Below are positions 44,940 through 57,881 of a stretch of DNA of 64,000 nt, in pieces. Within the stretch, counting starts at the first letter, position 1. Each line of letters begins with the position of its first letter. The position numbers were made by a program, and so were the translations under genes. This DNA comes from Termitomyces sp. T153 (lineage: Eukaryota; Basidiomycota; Agaricomycetes; Agaricales; Lyophyllaceae), in assembly GCA_018296165.2 (NCBI GenBank), contig JACKQL020000013.1, positions 1,054,001 to 1,118,000 of the forward strand. Direction: 5' to 3'. A model generated the notes under the pieces. It worked only from the letters and a program-made list of their open reading frames with translations, made no database searches and was not told the origin of the DNA.

Positions 44940-45005
44940 TCGTTACCAATAATGCCACCGAGGTTCTTCAGCTGTATTCAAGACAATCTCCAAGCCCTAC
45001 TCAAT
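44940..45005 (-). pseudogene. Tail fragment of the 110-aa family
   Basis: Only the region around the stop codon is left ('ccaccgaggttcttc'), matching the 3' end of the 42102 gene in the same orientation. Confidence 0.55.
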
Positions 45006-45364
45006 CATCTCTCCGAACCCACTGACACTGACTGAGATGAAGTGGACTGCGGCAAAGGTGGTGAACCGAAAGGGACCAATGTCGGATGCAGTGTTAAAAT
45101 TTCTGTCATAAAATTATCGTATGGCAGAAGCACGGTCGGTAGGGATGGCTTGTAAATGCGACGACACAACCGTTAATGCGTACTCAAAACACTGACATTC
45201 ATGTTTCATGCATTGATAACACATATCTGGTCGAAACATCATCGACTCCACCAATTATATATCTTGACTCCGAGTCATTTTGAACTTTTTGAGCATACGA
45301 ATCCTACATTGAGAGGGTTAAAACCTGGCTTGTGCATCTTGTCCAGGACACGACATCTATACAG

Positions 45365-45680
45365 TGAATGTCAAAGTATCACCAATAATACCACCTAGAC
45401 TCTTGATCCGTATTCAAATCATCAATCATATCTTGCGGTGCCTTTCCAAAACATTCATGTGGATATTCCATAATGTGCACAAGGGCAAAGGAAATGAACA
45501 CCGGTCAATTTCGCATGGCCTGACATTTCGGTACGGTCCAGAGGGTCCATCGCAGAAGGGAAAACGGTTTGTGTCGGGCGTCTGCGTCGCCATCCGGCCT
45601 TCTAGAAATCATCGTACTTGAGGGGGGCAGACTCATCGATGAGATATCTCCCAATTGTTGCTGGAGGATTAGATTAAGTC
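45365..45680 (-). pseudogene. Decayed 110-aa family copy, CpG retained
   Basis: Minus-strand copy sharing unusual indels with 39835-40235 (for example 'gcaaacacccaacac' there against 'gcagacgcccgacac' here). Frameshifts destroy the frame. CpG sites are kept, so it is the undecayed partner of that pair. Confidence 0.75.
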
Positions 45681-46058
45681 AGAAATCTAAACATCACATG
45701 AAAAGACGGACTATATGCTTCGCTTCAGTATGCTTCGCTTTAAAGGCCCTGAAGCAGCATGAAGTAAGGATATCAGGAGTGATAATAATCGTATTAGGTA
45801 GTCATAATATTCGTGCTATCGATACATGCCTCTCAGGGGCTAGTCAATTATCTGTGAAAGGAAAGTATGTAATTGTGCATTGTGCGGGATATAATGTGAT
45901 TGTGCACATGCGGGAGGTATGTTGTCGTGTTACACCTTGAGTATTGCTGAATGCATGCCAGACGTACAAATAAGAAGTTTTTCAGCGCAAACAGAACTGT
46001 AGTGGCGTAGCAGTCCTGTAAGATGGACTGTCGAGAGATCTGGTGTGAATTTTGAGAT

Positions 46059-46666
46059 TTATGAGTGGAGGACGACCCAAGCTGCGATTCCAGCGATAAC
46101 AACAAGCATGGTAAGGATGAGAAGGGCCCAAAGGCACCTCAATGCCCAACAAATTTCGACTCTCCTCATCTCAGCAATTACGCGTTGGCGTCCTAACTCT
46201 GACTTATCCGCCATCCATGCAATTTCGACATTCGAATGATTTGTAGGTGCGTGCAGAGGTAACCAGAGGATACAAGATCCCAATATCCAAAATGGCGGGA
46301 AGACTAGAGAACGCAAGTCAACATCAAACATCCCGAGAATGCACTTATAAGGTGCTTACGAAATCCGAATTTGAAGAGATACTTTGCGAGTGTCACAGGC
46401 TCAGGGGGTCTGAGTGAGTACGTCGGAGGCATGTCCTCGACGTAAGGTGGGAGCATGTCGGCGAAGCTGGGGTCGTGCCTGCTCTCATGGGTACGCGTCG
46501 TCGAAAGGGTGTAGCCAAAGAAGTCATCGAGTGGGCAGGGTTGTACTGGCACTGTAGAGGGTGGCATGCGTGTAATTTTGGTCACAACAGTGGTAGGAAG
46601 GGGTAACGTCGGCTGGGTCTCGAGGTCGAAGGTAGTGGTGCTGGCGACAACTTGCAAGAAAGGCAT
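46059..46666 (-). CDS. Small basidiomycete membrane protein (183 aa)
   Basis: Two exons on the minus strand, 46666-46360 and 46303-46059, with a 56-nt intron (GTAAGC..CTAG). The N-terminal 95 residues are soluble and Pro-rich with a PPYVEDMPPTYS motif. Then comes TLAKYLFKFGFLFPPFWILGSCILWLPL (membrane segment), a short basic loop RQRVIAEMRRVEICWALRC and a second membrane segment (LWALLILTMLVVIAGIAAWVV) before a very short tail. The architecture (PPxY-like motif, LFKFGF-PPFW hairpin, RMRRVE-W-RCLWA) recurs in the gene at 57882. This layout is common in basidiomycetes; function is unknown. Possibly a two-pass hairpin protein recruiting WW-domain ubiquitin ligases through its PY motifs, which is inference. 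Confidence 0.8.
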
Positions 46667-47248
46667 CGTAAATTGATCGTCAATGAGGTTCTATTGCGGT
46701 AACTGAAGGTTTGGCGTGGAGGCTGGACTGAGTGACATCGTTGACCGTTGTTGTATATAAATTATGATAGAGAGCCCTGAAGGCTGTGGAATTGGTCGAT
46801 GAAGAGGTGTCGCTGAACCAATCCGGTTATAATGGTTGTAGCCCGGGCCTTGTCATTGTTTCCTCTAAGAAAATTACCGTAAGCAGAAGGCTGAAGCGCT
46901 GATGGAACCAGCTACTAAATAAAGTAATCTCTCTCTTGATGATGTCTATAATAAAGAACTTTTTTATTTATACATATTATTGCAAGGTGGCCAACGGTCT
47001 TCACTCGGTTATAAGTACGGAATGGTTAGGCCGCGAGGCTCTGGGCGCAACCATGACGAACATGCCTGGGTTCTCATCAATCAAACAGTCCAGATGTCGC
47101 CAATCGTTCGTCATTTTTGAAGTTTTTCGTTTGAGAAACAGTGACACCAATAAATCGCATAGATCTGAACAACTGCTTTGACAACGAGGAATATTTACTG
47201 CATATAGATTTATTAAACTGCGTTTGAGACCTTTGACCATCTTTGCGC
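46667..47248. other. Intergenic
   Basis: About 580 bp, AT-rich in the middle; promoter of the preceding gene and 3' flank of the next. No gene is seen. Confidence 0.45.
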
Positions 47249-48012
47249 TCAGAATCCGAGTGCGGCAACGGTCTGTGGGAATACGTCGTCTTTCACGAGG
47301 AACTGCTGGGCATCCAACATCCTAGACAGAAAACCCATAATGAGCAAGGTATGGATAGAACAGTAACTGGCGCACATGGTGTGAACAAGTTTCACGCTGC
47401 CAGGGAGCGTGATATTGAACTGGTTGAGAGAATTGGCAACCGCGGCATCAAGAGTGCTGAGATTGCTCGTGAATGACTTGACCGAATCAGTCATCGTGCT
47501 AGAAAAAGCCGATGCAAGAAGTCTATCCGATCGTTTATACACACAGAGCACGAATAAAAGAGAAATTAGGGCTTACGACGTGCAATCGGCGAAGAGGATG
47601 CTGATGTCGTCGTTGGTGGGAAGGACGGTAGTCGAACCACTGCTGACAGGGGTGGCGGCGAGGGCGCTTGTTACATTGTTAAACGCAGTGATGAGAGTGT
47701 TGACCTGCACGGCGACGTTCGCGTTATCAATGGTCTCGTTGGCCTGCAAAAACACTAGGTTTGGGTTTACCCGCGTCAGCACGAAATGGCAATTGGAGTT
47801 CACAGAGACAGAAAAGAAAGGTACGATAATGGAACAGGCCCTAAAAGGTCTGACTTACGGAGGTTGGGCATGACAACGTGCATAGTCTCGTCGAGGCCGC
47901 TGACAATTTCGTTGATGGCAGCGTTAGTGTTGGTCGACTGCCGCGTGTTCAGAGGATTAGCAACAGCAACTGCTGCTGCAGCAAGAGCGAAGAAGGCGCG
48001 CAACGCAAGCAT
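47249..48012 (-). CDS. Small secreted protein, HsbA-like candidate
   Basis: Three exons on the minus strand: 48012-47859, 47754-47577, 47498-47249 (introns 104 and 78 nt), 193 aa. A clear signal peptide (MLALRAFFALAAAAVAVA, then NPLNTRQ) leads into an alpha-helical Ala/Asn/Thr/Ser-rich chain: AINEIVSGLDETMHVVMPNL, ANETIDNANVAVQVNTLITA, SSGSTTVLPTNDDISILFADC, MTDSVKSFTSNLSTLDAAVANSLN. Length and helical pattern resemble hydrophobic-surface-binding protein A (HsbA) proteins, which bind hydrophobic polymers and may recruit cutinase-like enzymes. The match is by pattern only. The last exon may contain another short intron near 47390-47320; I kept the open frame because removing that segment shifts the frame. 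Confidence 0.65.
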
Positions 48013-50711
48013 GTTTCTAGTCCAGTCTACTGTGAGGGAGGAAGCACAGAGTTGAGGGGCGCCAGAAAAACAACACCAGGAGTCTAAAAGAGACTCCCTG
48101 AGGTATGAGAGAATTTTGCGGACTGTGGGTGAGCTTCTGTGGTTGAAATGTTTTTGGAACGTCAGAACGGGAGCTGGTCCAATCACACTCAAGGCGATTG
48201 AAAAGGACAGAGATCAGACGGGAATCGTGGTATTTCTGCACGATCATATTTGGCTAAAGTCCTGGACGTAGCAAAACAAATGGTGATGTTCCTCATGATA
48301 ATTAACAGAGTTCCAGATGATTTTTGAGAGACATCGACATTAGATAGCTAGGAGTTGGCTTGAAGAGAGTGGTACGTCAGGTGAAGTACATACAAACTAT
48401 AATTTTAACCTCCGCCACGAACCGATCGATCTTTTTTTCTTCCCACTGCGTCCCATCGCTGGGAACAAACAATTTATCTAGTTACACGCTTCGTGAGATT
48501 GCTAGCCATCCCAAATTGACGCGATTTGGTACGTTCGTCGAGGCAAAGGTCCTGATCTCGTGGATGGCCCCGCGATGGTCGCTCTTTCACGTTATCGCTG
48601 ACTCGGAAACCATGTTATGGTTCATTATCCGAGTCATTCTCTCTCGGGTTGCTTCTGTAGTTCCAAAAAACGGTCTTTTGTTGAATGAAAAGGAAATCTG
48701 ATATTCTTTCCGCCACACGTTGTCAAATCTCCGACCTCATCTTTATCAAACTCGTACTTTCACTTCGAGCGCCTGTCGTCTCTTCCTTACGATCGCGGTG
48801 GTAACAAGCTTGTGTGCAAGGCGTTCTAACTTCCGTGATGCTCTAAATTCACTTTTGTGTACAATCAGCTCTACGCCTATTGGAAACTTGAATTAGGCTA
48901 TATCATTCTTCCCCATGCCTCCGGATCCGGGTTCACACAATTTAGTTCGCCGTGTTTCGTGACACGTTGGTGTAGCATTTCCGTCTCGGCTTCTTCTTCC
49001 TCCATCGTTTGTTGTGCATTCCGAAGTTTGGTGAGAACATTTCATACTGGATGGCTCTGTGATTGTTCGTGTTGCGCCAAAATCTGTAATTCAACGCGTA
49101 TGCATATTTCAAGTTCATTCCGTGATGATGGACCAAGCCTACGTTTGTTGAGGGTCCACAGGACGGCCCAGGCTCTGACTAAGCACCTGTGCCTTTTGTC
49201 GATGAGGTGAGGTACAGTCTAGCTCGTCCTGTCAAGGGCAAAACAACTCCTTGATCGCGTTGAAGATACAAAATTCATGAAAGTGTGGAGTAAGGGTGTG
49301 AATATCATTCAAAGTTCACATCTTCGTCCCTCTGATAAACTCGAAGGTCATATCTGCACTGAACAGAGCGTAGTCTGTCAATGAATAAAATAATTGAAGT
49401 CTACGTATGAAACAAGGCAGCCGTAGATATTATCGAGTCCCTCAAGTATCGTCTTGAAGGTGAAGTCTCCGTGGTACATAACTCCATGACCTTGCACATT
49501 GCACTGGAACGCTTGAGGTGATACCTCAAAAAGCCGCACAACGCTAAAGGTTTGTTGGAGACAACTTCGGACGATCCGCTTATACCAAATCGAATTGACT
49601 TCTATGTACTGGACTCTAGTCCACCTTGTGGAAATCATTTTTTTACAAAGGAGTGATGTTCGTAACATTGCATCAAGCAGACAAGTTTCTGTTTTGTGCA
49701 GGGAAACACTCCAGGACATGATATAAGCCTGGAATATCAAGTTAAGCACATAATCACAATTTTCTCTATACTCGCAGTATAATTCCCATCTATGTGTGGA
49801 ATACTTTGACTAACGTGTGTCGGGAAGTGTTGACCATTTCTTTTCTGTAGCTCTATCCCCTCGCGGGACTTTTACTTATCTGTTTACGAAAAACCATTTG
49901 TCGTCACAATTAGGTCACAGTAGGACTTCCTGCCTTCCTAAGTAAGCTTGATATGCCGGGGACCCGAACAAAAATTTCCGGACTGCCGAGTCCTGTCTGT
50001 CACGCTCTCTTTCATCGACACTACAGAGAAATGGGCTACATTTCCGTGGTCTGTTTCCCTTAGAATTAAATTTCAGCAGTAATATATACATAGAATAATT
50101 TGCTACACATAAGTCTTCTATAGGTCATCTTTGAATACTTCTCCGAACGGAAGATATCATTACTATTCACGCTAATTTCTTTGCACCTTTCTGCCTCCCA
50201 CGTTTTGACACAACCATATTCGAAAGAAAGTGAACGTGGAGATCCCTTGCTATACTGTCTACACATATGCTCAATTTTTCGGGAGGTAAAGGCGCAAGGG
50301 AACATCTTGAAGAAGACCCATTTCACATTGCGGGCCGATTTCGCACATGACAATATCCTTGTCGGCTGTCACGTGCTTTTCTTGCCGAGCAGCCATACAT
50401 ACAACCAGGTTCCATGTTTGGGGAGGAGGAACCATGTACATCGTGACCCCCCGCTTCTAGATTTTCCATTCCAGCTGTTCTATGGAGAGGCTGAAAAGGG
50501 TGATTGGACCTCGAATCGGCGAGGCTCGCGAGCTCAACCAAACTCGATCACGTGGATCAAAAATTTACCAAAGTGGCCTGATGTGTTCAAGGTAGAAGAC
50601 ATAAAAAAGCAATGATTTCTCTTTTACACCATCATATAGTGATACCTTCGTCGGAAGAGCGTTAGGAATAACCCGCAACCTCCGTTCTTCGACTGTAGAT
50701 TCATCATAACC
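48013..50711. other. 2.7-kb gene-poor stretch
   Basis: No supported gene. The longest frames (49378-49749 on minus, 50181-50615 on plus) lack homology cues I recognise and have no splicing context. CpG is present at normal frequency, so it is not like block A. Confidence 0.45.
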
Positions 50712-51931
50712 ATGGACCTCGTGCTTCACGTTGCAGATGAGCTTATTCTTGACAAACTTTGGGCCAAGGTCGTCCCGTTGTCCGCCTTCGCCAACTCTTA
50801 CCCATCTTCACTCAATAGCACACTCACAATTCCGGTCGGAAATGCTGCATCTGCATGGTCACAGATAGTAATGAACTTGCCGCATCCATCTATACCCCTG
50901 GATGACCTTGCATCGCTATTGTCATCGACTGCCTCTCCCAGTTCAATGTCACAAATTTCTGCATGGCCCAGGGACTACCTGCCACGGCAACTCATCTCAC
51001 TATGTGCAATAACTCTTATCGGCGTTCATGTTCTATATTTCCTCTTCGCTTGGCTGTCATACACCTTTATATTCAACCACGACATGATGCGCCATCCCCG
51101 GTTCTTAAAGAACCAGATCAGACTTGAAATTCAATGCAGCTTGCGTGCATTTCCTGTAATGATGTTGTTAACACTTCCGTGGTTCCAGGCGGAGGTGATG
51201 GGATATTCCAAACTGTACGACGGGCTGGACACGTATGGCTACTTCTATCTTGTTGCATCAGTGCCACTGTGAGTATCTTCATCCTTTTTTGTGCGCATTG
51301 ACTTATAGCGTAATCCAGATTCCTGCTTTTCACCGATTATTGTATCTACTGGATCCACCGATGGCTTCATATACCCATATTCTACAAGATGCTCCATAAG
51401 CCGCATCACAAATGGATCAGTATGTCCTTTGTTACCTTCGCTTGAATTGCTACTAAATCCAGCTTTGTAGTTCCTACGCCATTCGCTTCTCACGCTTTCC
51501 ACCCTGTGGATGGCTACCTGCAGTCAGTGCCGTACCACCTTTTCGTCTTTCTCTTTCCTCTCCATCGAATGTTGTATCTCGTGCTCTTCGTCCTTGTCAA
51601 CTTTTGGACTATATTCGTACGTTTTCGTCGCGTAGTTGATGTGTCTGTTATTTGACTATATGCAAGATCCATGATTCAGATATGATTACTGGTCATGCAT
51701 TGGAGAAGGTCATCAACGGTCCCGCACACCATACCCTACACCACATATATTTCACCGTAAATTATGGCCAGGTACGTCAACATATTTTTCTTCCAGGAAA
51801 CTTGACGGACGAACTTATATTCGCAGTACTTCACGTGGGCGGACCGTTTCGGTAATTCGTACCGGCAGCCCGAATCATCATTAGACCCCATGCTCGAGGT
51901 TCAAGCGCTTGACAAGGCAAAAAAAGAATAG
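50712..51931 (+). CDS. ERG3: C-5 sterol desaturase
   Basis: Five exons: 50712-51268, 51319-51419, 51471-51616, 51667-51771, 51827-51931 (introns 50, 51, 50 and 55 nt), 337 aa. The enzyme introduces the C-5 double bond in ergosterol synthesis in the endoplasmic reticulum, using a di-iron centre. All three histidine boxes are visible: HRWLH (199-203), HKPHH (212-216) and HTLHH (290-294), the expected HX3H, HX2HH and HX2HH. Four hydrophobic segments lie at about 100-120, 150-165, 175-192 and 235-268. For intron 2 the first acceptor would give a stop (CTTTG-TAG); using the AG 8 nt later restores [17 protein letters not shown]. Intact. Confidence 0.94.
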
Positions 51932-52911
51932 CCAGTGACCTTTGGAGAAACCGTATCTTTAATCATCTATCCTAATCTAAGTCTCTTTTGTAATGCGGCT
52001 TGTATTATTCATTATACCACTGACATCATGCACATGACTCTAAGACTACCAATTCAGCGCACAGCAGCCTCATGACCGGAACGAAATCCTTGCTAATCAC
52101 GTGAATGTTTTTTTTTTACTTTTCACGGGATTTCGTTGGGTAGGTCAGCGTGATATGAGACCTAGGTAAGGCCTCGAACAATTTGATTTGAACAAAGTGG
52201 GGTAGGTATCGGTAGCTTGGAAGCGGCTATCGAGATCGATGCGTTGTGCGTCAAAATTTGTCGGACATGGCCCACCAGCTTGGGATGTTTAAATGGCGAA
52301 GTGTCACCAGAAGTTTTGCTTTAAAGCGTGAATAGAAAGTGTCAAACAGGTGCTCTGGGGACCACATTGTGGCGCGTTTGTGTCATGAACATAACTCATG
52401 AGATTTCCCGACGATTTGCCGTCATATGTATATATGCATAATGCAGATCTGAGCAGAATTGCAATCAGAAACTCGATGTAAGTACTATGTCACCCCGATA
52501 GAGCCCGTGTATTGTACTCAAGTATGGGTTCTGACGGTGTTTGAGACGTTGATCCTGACAACCTGTCTGTACATGTCATTCCTTGAATGATCGGTATTGG
52601 CATAAGTACATAATCTCCAATATCATAGAAATGTAGAGATTACTCCTAGGTGGTATTGATGAGGAAGCCGTAGGGATGTCCGAGGAAAGCCTAAGTCATC
52701 CTTCGGAATATGAACCTTGCTAGAAATATGATTATGGTCGGCGTCGGTCATCAGATACAGTACACATCAAAATCTCAGATGGATTGTTCCATGTATAACC
52801 CCTTCTAGCAGCAGGACCCATTTAAAAGTCCCTCTGTCGAAACAATACTCTGTGTCCGGTCGTGACAGACCTCTTGGTACACCTTGTGCGTCTCTGTCCC
52901 ACTGCAACACA
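51932..52911. other. Intergenic, ERG3 to P450
   Basis: About 1 kb with no gene. Presumably the 3' UTR of ERG3 and the promoter of the P450. Confidence 0.45.
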
Positions 52912-55149
52912 ATGCTCTCCGTAGTTGCAGCTTCCCTTGTAAGTGGCGCTGTTCCTGTGCTCATCAGCGGCTTGACACGCTCATTTCGATACCTTGTAGG
53001 TTACTCACCTGATCTTCAAGCGAACGGAGACTCACAATCCCGTACACCTGATCGTCCTTCTCCTGGGTATTCCAACTCTTCTCACGCCCCTCGTTGCGCG
53101 CCATTCTAGCTCAATTCTCAGCGCGGTGTTCACCACATTCACAACGTTTTGGGCTACACTAGGCGCTTCTATTGTGGTGTATCGCCTGTCTCCTTTCCAT
53201 CCGCTCGCAAAATACCCTGGCCCACTCTTATGCCGTGTCTCCAAGATGTACATGGCATTCCTGTCGCTCGGTGGAAAGCAACATACCTACTACCTGCAGC
53301 TACACGAGCAATACGGGGACATCGTCCGTGTTGGTAAGTTATGTTAGCGGTACTCTGGACCACGCGCTGCGCGTGCACGTTCGATCCCCACCTCATTCTT
53401 GCCCCTGACTCCGATTAATCTTGTCCGTCACCCAGGTCCGAATGAATTGTCGATCTGCGATGCAGCTGCCATAGCGCCAATGATGGGGCCCCAGGGATTA
53501 CCAAAAGGGCCATGTGAGTTACTCCTGTCCTGTCCTATACATGAAAAAAAATAATCATTCGCAGTTTGGGATGGTCGGATCCCTGAGGCAGAGACAACGA
53601 AACCCATGATTGCATTACGTGATAAGGCGGAACATACGAGGCGGAGACGACCATGGACACGCGCGTTCAGCACAGCTGCTTTGAAGGGGTATGAGGAGAT
53701 AATCACTAAGCGCTGTGTCCAGCTGGCGGACGCGGTGGGTCAACAGAGTGGTGCTGTCGATATGGCAAAATGGATCTCGTTCTTCACGTACGTCCCTCGT
53801 TCTAAATATTCGAAAGCTAGGTCGGCTTCTGAGAAGGGCTACAGATATGATTTCATGAATGATTTGGCGTAAGTTTTTTTTTCTCTCGTCACTCAGTTCC
53901 GCTGGTCCGAACGATCGGATTAGCTTCGGCGGGGGTACAGAGATGATGCAAGAGGGAGATGTCAACGGACTATGGCACCTTCTGGAAGCAGGACAGAAGT
54001 AAGGACAACGTGACCATCATCAAAACTATTACCAAAGTCACTGATACCATACCTATTCGAAGGAACGCCATCTTCATGAGCCACGTGCCATGGCTTGGAG
54101 CTCTCTTCTTGCAATTCCCCAACCTAGCGAAAGACCTCAAAGCCTTCAGAGAACACGCGAAAAAGTGTGCGATCGCGCGTAAGAAGCGCGGTTCGCCACA
54201 CAAGGATCTTTTCCACCATCTCGTATGTGTCTTCTCAAACTCATTAGCGACCATTATCCTGATTGAAAGGCCCTAGATTGACGAGGACGGAGTCGCGTCA
54301 ATTCCTCCGACAGTGGTTGAAGTAGTCAGCGATGGTGCAGAACCTCGTCATGTACGACCTAGGCTGGAAAACTGATGATGACATCATAGGCGGCCTTGCA
54401 ATCATCGCCGGGGCAGACACGACCTCGAGCGCAATCACAAATCTCGTTTACTTCCTCCTGACCAACCCAAACACGTACAAGCGCCTACAAGAGGAGATCG
54501 ATACGTTAGGAGACAATGTGATGGACTACGCGAAGCAAGCGCACCTTCCATACCTCACCGCTGCATTGTACATTCCCACAAATCCGAGCTTTCCTATGTA
54601 TCCACTGATTTATCTTGTGTAGGAATGAGAGCCTCCGTCTCTACCCACCCATCCTCAGCGGAAGCCAGCGGTACACTGAAACTGGAAAGGCCATTGGGCC
54701 TTAGTGAGTTCTCTCCGCTTTGACACCCCAGCTTCTTCCTTTTCTGACTATTCCCAACCAGCTATGTTCCTGGAGGTACCAGCACCTTCGTCCCGTTCTT
54801 CTGTCTGCACCGTGACCCCAGGTACTTCTCCCCGCACCCCAACGAATTCCTCCCTGAACGCTGGTTGTCCGCCGAACAACAATCCCGTCTCGAACCAGAG
54901 ATCTTCAAAGACCCCTCTTTAACCATCACGGATCAAACGGCGTTCATACCCTTCTCAGTGGGCCCGTCAAACTGTGTAGGTAAAAATTTGGCATGGATGG
55001 AGATGAGGATGTTAGTGTGTTTGTTGATGCAGAGGTATGAGATGAGGTTCGAGGAAGGGTATGATGTTGATAGGTGGGACGAGGATATGTGTGATTATTT
55101 TGTGATGATGAAGGGGAGGTTGCCTGTTGTTTTGACACCCAGGAAGTAG
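52912..55149 (+). CDS. Cytochrome P450 monooxygenase
   Basis: Eleven exons: 52912-52938, 53000-53333, 53436-53513, 53565-53787, 53845-53868, 53924-53998, 54063-54222, 54277-54334, 54390-54567, 54623-54703, 54762-55149; 541 aa. A heme-thiolate oxygenase of the basidiomycete secondary-metabolism/detoxification type, anchored in the ER by hydrophobic N-terminal segments (HLIVLLLGIPTLLTPLVA and AVFTTFTTFWATLGASIVVY). Visible motifs: KYPGPLLCRVSKMY, the C-helix WTRAFS, I-helix AGADTTSS (about 333-340), K-helix ExxR (E388-SL-R391), PERW (444-447) and the heme loop FSVGPSNCVG with ligand Cys484. Residues SDG-GLAII at the exon 8/9 join and HLIDEDGV at exon 7/8 agree with the family. Exon 1 is 27 nt, exon 5 24 nt. 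Substrate unknown. Confidence 0.9.
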
Positions 55150-55189
55150 ATGGGCATCTTGATAATTAGGCACTGGTCTGCCGGTTGTG

Positions 55190-55990
55190 TCTGTAACCAT
55201 TTATCGAGGTGGTATCTCGCGATACGAGGAATTAATTCGAAAGTGGCGTCGAGAAGATGTTCATCGGCTAAGTCTGTGGATGGTTATGTATACCATGAGG
55301 TGGACATGAGAAACTTGGCTTCAAATGGCGAATAGTGCCTTAATGCGAGGGAAAAAATTTTCTTGTTAAAAGATCATGATGGTCATGATTGCACCCGGAA
55401 GACCATGGGATACAAACAGTAGCCTGAAAGTTCTTTAATTTGGAGGGGTAGTTTGACACAAGGATCAGCAGATGGAAGTTTGATCATTTTGGGGTGATGA
55501 AAGGAGAGTGAATTCCCAGGCATAGTAAACCATACCGTAACCTGAACGAGGTACTCTGCCAGTGGTGTCGGCAATCATTAATTTGTGCGGTATCCACGAT
55601 GCAATGCAGTCGAAATTATGATTTTGAATGTGGCGTCGAAAAAACGTTCAACTAGACTACTTTCCGCAATATGACCCTCATGTTCCCACCTCTGAAAAGT
55701 TAGAGATCATATCGTAGCTTTGCATGAGGGTGCTGAAGGTATCGCGATTTGTAACCCATTGATTTATGCGGTGGCCCCACGATACGACGCGGTCGAAGAA
55801 GAATTTTACAAGTGACGCCATCCAAGCTGGTCTTCGCGAAAATACGATCTCATATGCATTCCACGAGTTGCCCAGACACCATGAGAAGACCTCCGGGGTG
55901 AAGCGAGTAGCGGCAAGTGGTGAGAATTTTCTGCCGGTTGGAAAATACATATGCAAGAAATGAAACGAACCTTTTGAATGGATGGACATC
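55190..55990 (-). repeat. Three diverged tandem copies of a short coding-like unit
   Basis: Segments beginning near 55190, 55570 and 55750 share 'gtaaccatt..atttatgcggtgg', 'cacgatacgacg' and 'gtggcgtcga' in the same order. The best preserved copy is in a minus-strand frame 55989-55678 (104 aa: FSWCLGNSWNAYEIVFSR, VKFFFDRVVSWGHRINQWV). I do not recognise the protein; the other two copies are decayed. Probably a tandemly duplicated relic gene. Confidence 0.55.
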
Positions 55991-56389
55991 TTGGCGCCAC
56001 TGGTGTTTACATATATAGCAAACGTTCATGTTCAACCCTTCAAGTGGACCAGGCCAGACAATACATCCTCGCTCAAGCCGTCCGTCGCAACCCGAAAACC
56101 GTCGGCGCCTAGGGTGAAGCTGAATATAATATCCTGCCGCCTCGTGATTATGATGTTAATACTTAATTCGATAGACGCCCAGCCCGAATCAAAGCGCCCG
56201 CCATACAAACTCGTGCTCGGATATCTTCGAGAAAAAAATCGAGGCCGAAGCGAATAGACAATGTAACGCGTGCGGTGCCGCCGGAAGAAGAGTTTAGGTG
56301 GCGATTAATACTCTGATGTGATGCGATGCGATGCGATGTCAAAAACGTGATACTAATGAATTTCAGTGAGGCATTTTCTACTTTCTGGC

Positions 56390-57000
56390 CGTTATTGCAC
56401 AATATGCGTCATTGCCGGCGCCACCGGTAGCATGAGAATAATCTCCATTCTCCATGTTAGTGTTTAGACACGTCGGTCGGAAGAAATTTGCTCGGTCCGA
56501 GGTGGCTTTCAAAGTTGAGTTGGATTCTGTTGATTCTCTGAGTTTTGTTTTCCTCGAATTCCACTGGGGAAGGAAGTGAACACGAGTACACGAGAGTTTC
56601 TTCGTTCGAATTTTGACTGTCGAGTGCGAGTTTGCGTGCTACTAGCGTCCTAGCGGAAATTGAAAAAAAGTTAATTCGACATTTTATGCTATGCATGGAT
56701 CGCGTCGATACATACATACTGATACATTCTTCTGAGGCTGTTCTGTCAGTGTTTGCATTATGACGGAATATGCGTCACTGTCCCGGCTCGCCCTCGGCAG
56801 TGAGAAAGATCTCCGAGCACGCCCAGATGTTCGGTTCGAGATTGTTTTCAAGGAACGATTTCTGTATTTCCTCGAGCTCCTTTTGTGCTGTGCTGTGTTG
56901 TAGAGGAATGAATTGAACGCCAAGCACACGAGATGGTGTCATTCAAACTTGAATTGGCCCGGCGGAAATCAAAAAAAAAATCAGTTCGGCATATCGGTTA
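56390..57000. repeat. Diverged tandem duplication, about 350-bp unit
   Basis: Two consecutive segments (from about 56390 and 56740) share 'atatgcgtca', 'gagaa.gatctcc', 'tttcaa', 'ttcctcgaa/gct', 'gaacacgag'-type pieces and a 'cggaaat..aaaaaaa' end in the same order. Non-coding. Followed by a (catacatac)n run near 57000-57026. Confidence 0.5.
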
Positions 57001-57129
57001 CATACATACCATACATACCATACATGTTCACCTTCCCAGCTGTTCTGGTCCAGGCTGGCTGTCCTTATTCGCAGATGCAGATGGAAGTCGAGGCTTTTGA
57101 TAGATCGTTTCCATATAATGTCTAACGCC

Positions 57130-57881
57130 CCCGAATCGGAACACGTTGCAGCAGTTTAAATTTATAAACAACGTCGTGCGGATGGACAATGCCAGCTCCA
57201 ATGAGAAGAAAGTCTAAAGACCCTCATGGATAAATTTCGATGAGTTAGTGCGTATGTATTAGGGATATACGTACCGACACTCTCCGGCGTGCCGAATACA
57301 AGTTACGGATACACCTACTAGTGTACTTACTAGTCGAATCACGGCCCGGGTAGTCTAATGTTTTCGTAACAACATCGATATACAGACATGTGATCGTGAT
57401 TCGTCGCGAAGAACATTGAGCGCTGATTGCAGAGTTATCTGGATTGAATATTGGATGGCTAACATGTATAAGGGTTGGATCGTTGGATCGATCTTGCGGA
57501 GGTGGAAAGCAAGGGGAGTTCGGTAACTAAACGAGCGCCTTGGTTTGCGGGTTCGCGGACCTCAGGTGGGCTAGCTCACCCGCTTAACGACCCGGGGATA
57601 ACCTTAATCATGCGCTTGTGTGGTCAGGAGGGAATGGAGTTCCGTGGATTATCATACAGTGCAGATGACTAATGAGTTACAATGACGCATCGCATGACGG
57701 ATGCGGTGCAGCACAGAAAACGATCCAGAAAAAGAAGCTGCCATCAATGGCCAATCGGCACAGCTACATATGTATGTATATAAATTATTTATACGTAGGA
57801 AGCACGAAGAGATGCATATTCCTCTTTACCCCCGTATAAGCACTACAAGTTGGACGACCATTCACGTTGACCGTTGACGAA
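57130..57881. other. Intergenic
   Basis: 750 bp, no gene recognised; promoter region of the downstream membrane protein gene. Confidence 0.4.

Noticed and set aside
49378..49749. 123-codon minus-strand ORF
   Set aside because: No homology cue, no conserved splicing, isolated in a gene-poor stretch.
50181..50615. 144-codon plus-strand ORF upstream of ERG3
   Set aside because: Composition is not protein-like, and the other strand is equally open over most of it.
50712..55149. ERG3 and P450 as part of a biosynthetic cluster
   Set aside because: Only two oxidative genes, 1 kb apart, with no terpene cyclase, PKS or transporter nearby; proximity alone is not enough.
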